From contig SMXR01000068.1 of the NCBI GenBank assembly GCA_004356215.1, forward strand, positions 1-5,273: 5,273 bases of DNA, in the 5' to 3' direction. Positions 1-5,273 of this stretch are shown in pieces. The position numbers and the translations under genes were made by a program. Every line of letters begins with the position of its first letter. The first letter of the stretch is position 1. The stretch comes from Alphaproteobacteria bacterium. GTDB lineage: Bacteria; Pseudomonadota; Alphaproteobacteria; Sphingomonadales; SMXR01. The notes beneath the pieces are model-generated. The model saw only the letters and a list, made by a program, of their open reading frames with translations. It made no database searches and was not told where the DNA came from.

Positions 1-517
1 CCATTTCAAAAACCCGGTCATACACCGTGTAGGAATAACTCTGGTAATAAGACCCAAAGGCCCCGCCGTATCCGTGGTGGTAACCAAATGCCGACCCGAA
101 ACCGTGGTGATACCCGTAAGGATAATAATAAATTGGATATCCGTAGCCGTAGTGGCCGCCATGGCCGTATCCATACCCCCAATAGGAATAACCCAGGCCG
201 CCATAATAGGGGGCACGGTAGCCCGGGCGCGTTTCAGTCATCGGCGGGGAAACAGAAAAGTCAATTTTAACAACAATATCCGGGGTGGTTGCACCGGCGG
301 GGGTAAAGCCCTCGGTGCGGAGATATTGTGAGACAAGCCGGGCATAATTTTGCAGTTCCAGGCTGCCTTTTTTACCTTCGGTCTTGGCTATAACAATAAA
401 CGTTTCACCGGCTGGTAATGCCAGGTCATGAAACCGGGTGACATCAGTCCGGTAGCTGCTGGCGCAGGCGCCCAGCAGTAATGCCATCAGGATTATTGCG
501 AAATAGGTTTTAACCAT
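1..517 (-). CDS. Probable outer-membrane lipoprotein, DUF4136-like, with Tyr/Gly/His-rich segment; 3' end cut by window edge
   Basis: The minus-strand frame is open from ATG at 517 to the window edge (172 codons; the stop lies outside). Residues 1-17 are a lipoprotein signal peptide: K3, a hydrophobic core, then lipobox LLGAC with C18 as the lipidated cysteine. The residues after it are A-S-S, with no Asp at +2, so Lol sorting to the outer membrane is expected. Residues 22-92 look like a small folded domain (FIVIAKTEGKKGSLELQNYA, then TPDIVVKIDFSVSP). Residues 99-163 are low complexity: 21 Tyr, 19 Gly and 6 His in 65. SYTVYDRVFEM then starts to look like an ordinary strand again. This layout (lipobox, strand-rich domain ending in PD-hydrophobic, a GYGYG-type insert, then more strands) recalls DUF4136 lipoproteins, whose function is unknown. 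The start is firm: an in-frame TAG lies 9 nt upstream (527-529) and the signal peptide begins right after the ATG. No clear Shine-Dalgarno is seen. It lies 49 nt downstream of trpS. The gene is real with high confidence; the family call is moderate. Confidence 0.82.
   Translation of the reverse strand, partial: MVKTYFAIILMALLLGACASSYRTDVTRFHDLALPAGETFIVIAKTEGKKGSLELQNYARLVSQYLRTEGFTPAGATTPDIVVKIDFSVSPPMTETRPGYRAPYYGGLGYSYWGYGYGHGGHYGYGYPIYYYPYGYHHGFGSAFGYHHGYGGAFGSYYQSYSYTVYDRVFEM
53..112 (-). repeat. Two imperfect 30-nt tandem units inside the lipoprotein gene
   Basis: Codons 136-145 and 146-155 encode YHHGFGSAFG and YHHGYGGAFG, back to back, differing at two of ten residues. The DNA units occupy 83-112 and 53-82 and differ mostly at third positions, so the duplication is not fresh, or the protein pattern has been kept by selection. 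This is an in-frame repeat within the Tyr/Gly/His-rich segment, not a separate element. Confidence 0.75.
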
Positions 518-566
518 GGTGAAAGTCTACGCCAAAATAGATGAACATTCAATGAACGTATGGGGT
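518..566. other. Gap between trpS and the lipoprotein gene
   Basis: There are 49 nt between the trpS stop and the lipoprotein ATG, on the same strand. The minus strand contains TTCA-T-TGAA-TG-TTCA, a short direct and inverted repeat. A TATTTT follows, but no acceptable -35 hexamer lies 16-18 nt upstream of it. No G+C-rich hairpin with a T-run is present, so readthrough from trpS is likely. No clear ribosome binding site for the lipoprotein gene is visible. Confidence 0.5.
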
Positions 567-1592
567 TTAGGTAAGTCCGATGATTTTGTGAATATCCTTC
601 AGGATTGGTGAGGCCAGGGCATTGGCGCGCCCGGCTCCATCCTTAAGAATTCCATCGACATATCCGGGGTCGGCCCTAAGCCTGGCCATTTCAGCGGTAA
701 TCGGGGAAAGTTTGGCCACCGCCAGGTCGCTGAGGGCGGCTTTGAAATCGGCAAACCCCTTGCCGGCAAATTCTGTGCAAACATCGGCCCTGGGCTTATC
801 CGCAAGGGCGCCATAAATAGTGATCAGGTTCAGTGCTTCGGGGCGGGCGGCAAGACTTTCAACATCGCCTGGAATCGGCTCGGAATCGGTGCGTGCCTTG
901 CGGATTTTTTTGGCGATGGTATCGGCATCATCGGTCAGGTTTATCCGCGATAATTCAGACGCATCTGACTTGCTCATTTTCTGGGTGCCATCCTTCAGCG
1001 ACATGACCCGGGCGCCCTCTTTCAGGATCACCGGTTCAACCATCGGGAAAAAATCAACGCCGAAGTCGTTATTAAATTTCTGGGCAATATCGCGGGTCAA
1101 CTCAAGATGTTGTTTTTGATCTTCGCCGACCGGCACCCGATCCGCCTTGTAAAGAAGGATGTCTGAAGCCATCAGAGTTGGGTAAACATAAAGCCCAACA
1201 CTGGCTCTTTCCTTGTGTTTGCCGGCCTTGTCCTTGAACTGGGTCATGCGGTTAAGCCAGCCCAGGCGTGCCACGCAATTGAAAATCCACGCCAGTTCGG
1301 CGTGCGCGGGCACCGCGCTCTGGTTAAAAAGAATAGAAGTTTTAGGGTCAATCCCCGAAGCTATATAGGCGGCGGCGGCTTCCCGGGTATTTGCTCTCAG
1401 GGTTTTTGGATCCTGAAAGGTCGTGATGGCATGAAGATCAACAACGCAATAAAGACATTCATAATCGTCCTGCAATCGCACCCAGTTTTTCAATGCCCCA
1501 AGGTAATTGCCAAGGTGCATGTTGCCGGTGGGCTGGGCGCCGGAAAAGACCCGTTCCTTGCTGGTTTTTTTTATGTCTTTGTTGCCCATCAT
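567..1592 (-). CDS. trpS: Tryptophanyl-tRNA synthetase (EC 6.1.1.2)
   Basis: This cytoplasmic enzyme uses ATP to activate tryptophan and load it onto tRNA-Trp. It is complete: 341 residues, close to the 330-335 usual for bacterial class Ic TrpRS. The Rossmann-fold signatures are in place: PTGNMHLGN at 21-29 is the HIGH-type motif, YPTLMASDILLY at 137-148 is the tryptophan-pocket helix (D144 matches the indole-binding Asp of the family), GEDQ is at 156-159, and KMSKS is at 205-209. The stretch GEDQKQHLELTRDIAQKFNN is typical of the family, and the form looks alphaproteobacterial. The start is ATG at 1592, with a second ATG in the next codon; AGGG(G) at 1601-1605 lies 8 nt upstream of the first and favours it. 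The first ~13 residues are a charged, poorly conserved extension. The stop is TAA. It lies 50 nt after murJ and is probably cotranscribed. No leader peptide or trp operator is visible. Confidence 0.98.
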   Translation of the reverse strand: MMGNKDIKKTSKERVFSGAQPTGNMHLGNYLGALKNWVRLQDDYECLYCVVDLHAITTFQDPKTLRANTREAAAAYIASGIDPKTSILFNQSAVPAHAELAWIFNCVARLGWLNRMTQFKDKAGKHKERASVGLYVYPTLMASDILLYKADRVPVGEDQKQHLELTRDIAQKFNNDFGVDFFPMVEPVILKEGARVMSLKDGTQKMSKSDASELSRINLTDDADTIAKKIRKARTDSEPIPGDVESLAARPEALNLITIYGALADKPRADVCTEFAGKGFADFKAALSDLAVAKLSPITAEMARLRADPGYVDGILKDGAGRANALASPILKDIHKIIGLT

Positions 1593-1600
1593 ACCCTGTA

Positions 1601-1605
1601 CCCCT
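1601..1605 (-). promoter_or_regulatory. Ribosome binding site of trpS
   Basis: The minus strand reads AGGGG here, 8 nt upstream of the ATG at 1592 (11 nt from the adjacent second ATG). This spacing favours the first of the two Met codons as the trpS start. A second G-rich piece, AGGG, sits directly against the ATG but is too close to act as the main site. Confidence 0.55.
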
Positions 1606-1618
1606 AGTAGAGCGTCAA

Positions 1619-1632
1619 TCCTTTCGCAAGGA
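1619..1632 (-). other. Small hairpin in the murJ-trpS gap
   Basis: The minus strand reads TCCTT-GCGA-AAGGA: a perfect 5-bp stem closed by a GCGA (GNRA-class) tetraloop. It sits between the murJ stop at 1643 and the trpS ribosome binding site at 1601. No T-run follows, so it is not an intrinsic terminator. It could be a minor mRNA processing or stability element in the trpS leader, or chance. The structure is read directly; any role is a guess. Confidence 0.3.
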
Positions 1633-1642
1633 GAATTTTCCC

Positions 1643-3211
1643 TTAGCGTTCCGGCCCTCCCGGCGAAAACAAATGGCGTACTTCGGCCATGTTTACCGCC
1701 CCGCTGATGCGTGCCGAGGCACCGTAAACCACCAACCCCAGCACTATCACCGCAGCCAACGCGGCCACCCCCTCAAAGAGGCCCATCTTAAAATAGGGGG
1801 CCAACAGCGCCGCCGCACCAAAAACCAGCGCCCCCATAACAATGCTGGAGCCCAATATTTTCAGGATTTTTTCCCTCAATCGCTTATCCATGTGAAAATG
1901 GCCGCGCTTGCTCAAGGTCAGGTAAAGCAGGGTGACATTCAGCCACGACGCAATGGCTGTGGCCAGCGCCAGACCGACATGGGCGAAGTATTGCATCAGG
2001 ATAATATTCAAAACAAAGTTCACGCCAACACTGATCAGGGCAAATTTTACCGGGGTTTTGGTGTCTTTCCGGGAATAATAGGCCGGGGTTAAAACCTTGA
2101 CCAAAACATACGCCGGCAGGCCAATAACATAGGCTGTCAGCGCCGCTGCAGTGGCAGCAGTGTCAAGTGCGTCAAAGGCGCCGCGCTGGAACAAAACCCC
2201 GATCAATTCATTCGGAATAACGGCCAGCGCTACAGCGGCCGGCACGGTTAACAAAAGCGCGGCCTCCATCGCCCGGTTCTGTTGAAAGATGGCTTTTTTG
2301 CTGTCGCCGGAACTGAGCGCGTGGCTTAAAGTTGGCAACAGAACGGTGCCGACCGCAACCCCGATGACCCCGATTGGCAACTGGTTCAGGCGGTCGGCGT
2401 AATAAAGGAACGACAGCGATCCTTCAGGCAAAAATGAGCTTAAGACGACATCAATAATCAGGTTGATCTGCATCACCCCGGCGCCAAAGATGACCGGCAG
2501 CATGACCCGGCCCAGCTCGCGAACCCTGGGGGTTAGCCTGGGCACCAAAAGCCTGGGGCTGAACCCGGCCCGTTTTAGCCCGCGGAGCATCCAAACCAGC
2601 TGAATGATCCCGGCCAAGGTGACGGCGCGGGCCAGCATGGCGCCCGTGACCAGTTCGCTATCATGGAAAAACAGGATTGAGGTCAACAGTGTCAGATTCA
2701 TCAAAATTGGCGCGGCAGCGCCGGTGGCAAAGCGCCCCAATCCGTTCAACACGCCGCCAATAAGCGCCACGGTTGAAATCAGCATCAGGTAGGGAAACGT
2801 CATGCGGGCGAAATCCACCGCAAGCGCAAATTTTTCCGGCTCTTCGAGAAAGCCCGGGGCCAGCAAGATCATCACCCAGGGCATCGCGACCTGCATCAGC
2901 ACAGAAAAAACCAACAGGATGCTGAGCAAAATACTTAAGGATTCTTCGGCGAATTGTTCGGCCAGTTTTCTTTTTTCAGCGTTTTTCCCGCTGCCCAACA
3001 GGCCGCAAAAGATAGGCACAAAAGCGGCGCTGAAGGCCCCCTCAGCAAACAGCCGGCGAAAAAAGTTGGGAAACTTAAAGGCAACAAAAAAAACATCCGA
3101 AACCAGCCCGGCGCCCAGGAATTTGGCCATAAAGACGTCCCGGGCAAATCCCAGAACGCGACTGATCAAAGTCAGGCCGCTGAAGGTTGAAATGGATTTC
3201 CATAGCGACAT
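1643..3211 (-). CDS. murJ: Lipid II flippase MurJ (MviN), MOP superfamily
   Basis: This inner-membrane protein moves lipid-linked peptidoglycan precursor (lipid II) from the cytoplasmic to the periplasmic face, between MurG and the glycosyltransferases. It has 522 residues from ATG 3211; E. coli MurJ is about 510. The N terminus aligns residue for residue with E. coli MurJ: SRVLGFARD carries R18 and R24, D39 is in the next segment, and NFFRRLFAEGAFS carries R52, R53 and E57. R274 in YYADRLNQLP matches the essential central-cavity R270. LFQRGAFD (340-347) and AYYSRKDTKTPVKFA (377-391) are also family signatures. Hydrophobic segments run throughout, consistent with 14 helices, ending in a short charged tail. 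An in-frame TTG at 3241 would add 10 residues overlapping glnD; I reject it because MSLWKSISTFSGLT is the canonical MurJ start. ATG 3211 lies 7 nt after the glnD stop. The stop is TAA. Confidence 0.97.
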   Translation of the reverse strand: MSLWKSISTFSGLTLISRVLGFARDVFMAKFLGAGLVSDVFFVAFKFPNFFRRLFAEGAFSAAFVPIFCGLLGSGKNAEKRKLAEQFAEESLSILLSILLVFSVLMQVAMPWVMILLAPGFLEEPEKFALAVDFARMTFPYLMLISTVALIGGVLNGLGRFATGAAAPILMNLTLLTSILFFHDSELVTGAMLARAVTLAGIIQLVWMLRGLKRAGFSPRLLVPRLTPRVRELGRVMLPVIFGAGVMQINLIIDVVLSSFLPEGSLSFLYYADRLNQLPIGVIGVAVGTVLLPTLSHALSSGDSKKAIFQQNRAMEAALLLTVPAAVALAVIPNELIGVLFQRGAFDALDTAATAAALTAYVIGLPAYVLVKVLTPAYYSRKDTKTPVKFALISVGVNFVLNIILMQYFAHVGLALATAIASWLNVTLLYLTLSKRGHFHMDKRLREKILKILGSSIVMGALVFGAAALLAPYFKMGLFEGVAALAAVIVLGLVVYGASARISGAVNMAEVRHLFSPGGPER

Positions 3212-3218
3212 CTCTGGA

Positions 3219-5273
3219 TTAGTTTTCCTTCCCCGGAGCAATTTCGGCGCCGAGGTGTTTATTCAGTGCGCTCTTTATTTTTTCCAATTGGCCGGCATCC
3301 AAAATCTTGTTGCCATCCCGGTCCTGGATATAAAAAACATCCACCGCGCGGGCGCCATAGGTGGCAACATGGGCGCTGAAAATGGCGCAACCATGGCGCA
3401 CCAGGATCCTCGTCAATTGATAGAGAAAACCAATTTTGTCGCGCCCCTTTACCTCGAGAACGGTAAAATTTGAACTGATCTCATTATTGAAACGCACCCG
3501 CGAAGGAATTTTAAAGCCCCCTTTGCGGTCCTCGATCAGGTTTCGCTGGCTGGGGATTTTAAATGTTTGCAGGGTATTAACCGAAAGCCCTTTTAACCTC
3601 GTCATCAGTTCTTTTTTCTTTTCCTTTGAGGAAAACAGGTCGCTGACCGGATTATCGACAACGAAACTATTGAGCCGGCGGCCATCCTTCAGGGTAAACC
3701 CGCGGGCATCCAGAATATTAATGCCACCCGCCGCCAACCCCCCGGCCAGGTTTGGAAAAAACTCAGGCCCAGCAGGGGCAACAGCGCTAATCCTGAAAAT
3801 ATCAGATCCTTCCTGGAGACTGATATCAACCGCAATTTTATTTCCGGACGGGCGAGCTACCAGAAGCGCCTCTTTGACCTGAACCGGGGTGCGATCCGCC
3901 AACCAGTAATTTTCCGGAAACAAATCCAATAACGCTTTAGGGGTTTTTACCTTTTTCTTTTTCAGGGCTTTTTTAAGGGCGGCTTTCTTTTCCTGGTTTT
4001 GGGCGGCGCGGGCTTCCTTGACGCTTTCTTTGGTAAACCAGGGTTTTGACGCGGTATACAGGTCAGACAACAGCCGATGCTTCCAGGCGGTCCAGATATT
4101 GGGCCCGACCGCCATGATATCGGCGATCGTCAGCACCGTTAAGAGCCTGAGCCGCTCCAGGGTGCCAACCTGTCTGGTAAAGGTTTTGAGGGTCTCAGGG
4201 TCGGAGATGTCGCGTTTAAAAGCAACGTTGCTCATCAAAAGGTGGTAACGAACCAGCCAGGCCACCAGGTCAGTTTCAGCCGGGGTAAAGCCTACCCGGG
4301 GGCACAGCGTTCTGGCAATCCCTTCGCCCAGTTCGGAATGGTCGCCGCCACGCCCCTTGGCGATATCATGCAAAAACAGTCCCATATACAGCGCCGAGCG
4401 CGACAAAATGGTGCCGGCAATTTCGGTGCCCAGCGTTTGCACATCGCCAAGCCCGCCTTTTTCGATCTGGGCCAACAGGCCAATGGCGCGAATGGTATGC
4501 TCATCCACCGTGTAGTAGTGGTACATATCCTGCTGGGTCTGGGCGACAGCGCGGCCAAAATCAGTAACAAACAGCCCCAAAACCCCGGCTTCATTCATCC
4601 GCCGCAAGCCGGTTTCAGGATCGCGTTTTGAGGTCAGCACCTCCATAAAGGCATCGTTGGCAGCCGGGTCACGGCGCAGCCGTGCATTGATAAGCTGGCG
4701 GTGGCTGGAAATCAGCCGTAGCGCATCGGGGTGAATATCGTAGCCATGCCTGTCAGCCACGGCAAAAATCCGAACCATGTTCTCCGGGTACTTTTTAAAA
4801 TTCTTTTTATCGGGAACCGTGAGACGGCCGCCGTCAAGGGGAAATCCTTCCACCCTTTTTTTACCCGGCAGCGAGGCCCAGTCGAATAGGCCTTTTTTCT
4901 GGTGACGCGCTTCCAAAAGAGCGCAAAAAACCCGGGTCAGGTCGCCAACGCTTTTAACCGTCAGAAAGTAATGTTTCATGAACCGTTCGATTTTGGTCAT
5001 ACCGGGGCGATCGTGATAGCCAAACTCATCGGCCAAAGCCAACTGCAAATCAAAGGTCAGGCGCTCTTCGGCGCGGCCATTGCTAAGGTGTATGTGTTGG
5101 CGAACCGTCCACAGAAAATTCTCGGCCTTTTTGAAGGTCGCTAGTTCGTCTTTTCGCAATAATTTTTTCTTGGCCAGGCCGGCAATATCTTCTACCCCGT
5201 ATAAAAACCGTGCCAGCCAAAACAAGGTGTGTAAATCGCGCAGGCCGCCCTTGCCATCCTTCAGGTTAGGCTC
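3219..5273 (-). CDS. glnD: Bifunctional [protein-PII] uridylyltransferase/uridylyl-removing enzyme, 5' end outside window
   Basis: GlnD is the cytoplasmic nitrogen sensor: it uridylylates PII (GlnB/GlnK) when glutamine is low and removes UMP when it is high, so controlling glutamine synthetase and the Ntr response. The frame is open to the right edge (684 codons); roughly 230-250 N-terminal residues, including the nucleotidyltransferase metal site, are missing. Codon 17 (TTG at 5225) could be mistaken for a start, but the residues before it, EPNLKDGKGGLRDLHT, are a GlnD signature, so the gene runs on. Window residues follow. HD domain: TVDEHT (H259), FLHDIAKGRGGDHSELG (H302, D303, H312) and IADI (D385), the UMP-removing and metal-binding set. 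ACT1 is about 490-560; ACT2 about 602-676, with LEVKGRDKIGFLYQLTR and HVATYGARAVDVFYIQD. A Lys-rich stretch (about 420-446) joins the HD domain to the ACT pair. The stop is TAA, 7 nt before murJ. No promoter is in view. Confidence 0.97.
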   Translation of the reverse strand, partial: EPNLKDGKGGLRDLHTLFWLARFLYGVEDIAGLAKKKLLRKDELATFKKAENFLWTVRQHIHLSNGRAEERLTFDLQLALADEFGYHDRPGMTKIERFMKHYFLTVKSVGDLTRVFCALLEARHQKKGLFDWASLPGKKRVEGFPLDGGRLTVPDKKNFKKYPENMVRIFAVADRHGYDIHPDALRLISSHRQLINARLRRDPAANDAFMEVLTSKRDPETGLRRMNEAGVLGLFVTDFGRAVAQTQQDMYHYYTVDEHTIRAIGLLAQIEKGGLGDVQTLGTEIAGTILSRSALYMGLFLHDIAKGRGGDHSELGEGIARTLCPRVGFTPAETDLVAWLVRYHLLMSNVAFKRDISDPETLKTFTRQVGTLERLRLLTVLTIADIMAVGPNIWTAWKHRLLSDLYTASKPWFTKESVKEARAAQNQEKKAALKKALKKKKVKTPKALLDLFPENYWLADRTPVQVKEALLVARPSGNKIAVDISLQEGSDIFRISAVAPAGPEFFPNLAGGLAAGGINILDARGFTLKDGRRLNSFVVDNPVSDLFSSKEKKKELMTRLKGLSVNTLQTFKIPSQRNLIEDRKGGFKIPSRVRFNNEISSNFTVLEVKGRDKIGFLYQLTRILVRHGCAIFSAHVATYGARAVDVFYIQDRDGNKILDAGQLEKIKSALNKHLGAEIAPGKEN
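3226..3230 (-). promoter_or_regulatory. Possible weak ribosome binding site of murJ, inside the glnD 3' end
   Basis: The minus strand reads AAGGA here, within the last glnD codons, but 14 nt from the ATG at 3211, longer than optimal spacing. Nothing better lies closer; a GAG touches the start codon. No such site precedes the alternative TTG at 3241. The weak site and the 7-nt gap suggest that murJ translation depends partly on ribosomes finishing glnD. Confidence 0.35.

Noticed and set aside
74..331. Plus-strand open frames of 85 and 60 codons
   Set aside because: They lie antisense to the lipoprotein gene. The minus-strand frame has a signal peptide, a lipobox and an in-frame stop just upstream of its ATG. 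The plus-strand products are low-complexity by-products of the Tyr/Gly codons and resemble nothing known.
518..566. Promoter or operator in the trpS-lipoprotein gap (TATTTT and TTCA/TGAA repeats)
   Set aside because: No reasonable -35 hexamer stands at the right distance, and the repeats are four bases long, so chance is the simplest explanation.
1215..2092. Plus-strand frames of 130 and 199 codons across trpS and the end of murJ
   Set aside because: They are antisense to well-conserved genes, have no family features, and their codon pattern is explained by the opposite strand.
2802..3473. 223-codon plus-strand frame crossing the murJ-glnD junction
   Set aside because: It is wholly antisense to two conserved genes whose protein motifs are intact. 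Its product is Lys/Ser-rich with no recognisable domain, a shadow of the coding strand.
3219..5225. glnD read as starting at TTG 5225
   Set aside because: The frame continues to the window edge, and the 16 extra residues (EPNLKDGKGGLRDLHT) are a conserved GlnD segment, so this is an internal Leu codon.
1..5273. A new defence, mobile or biosynthetic system
   Set aside because: Both strands were read through: all but about 100 nt is accounted for by four same-strand genes, three of them well-known housekeeping genes. There are no direct-repeat arrays, transposase or integrase motifs, attachment sites or toxin-antitoxin pairs.

Overview
The window is a stretch of ordinary bacterial chromosome with four genes, all on the minus strand, read right to left: glnD (5' part outside the window), murJ, trpS and a small lipoprotein gene whose 3' end lies outside the window. 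The order glnD-murJ-trpS, and the close match of all three proteins to alphaproteobacterial forms, point to an alphaproteobacterium. Base composition looks moderate (roughly half G+C by eye), so it is not one of the very GC-rich or very AT-rich members. I would not name a genus.

Region by region. Positions 3219-5273 hold the last 684 codons of glnD, the uridylyl-transferase/uridylyl-removing enzyme that senses glutamine through PII; the N-terminal nucleotidyltransferase active site lies beyond the right edge. After a 7-nt gap, murJ (1643-3211) encodes the 14-helix lipid II flippase of peptidoglycan synthesis. After 50 nt, trpS (567-1592) encodes a complete tryptophanyl-tRNA synthetase. After 49 nt, a gene at 1-517 encodes a lipoprotein with a clear lipobox, a folded N-terminal part and a long Tyr/Gly/His-rich segment; it resembles the DUF4136 group.

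The common strand, the 7-nt glnD-murJ junction and the short gaps suggest one transcription unit, although the ~50-nt gaps leave room for internal promoters. No convincing promoter or intrinsic terminator is visible. The gene products do not form one pathway: nitrogen sensing, cell-wall lipid export and tRNA charging are housekeeping functions that share a neighbourhood. The least understood product is the lipoprotein. No RNA gene, mobile element, CRISPR array, phage gene or undescribed system was found. There is no gene-free stretch longer than about 50 nt.
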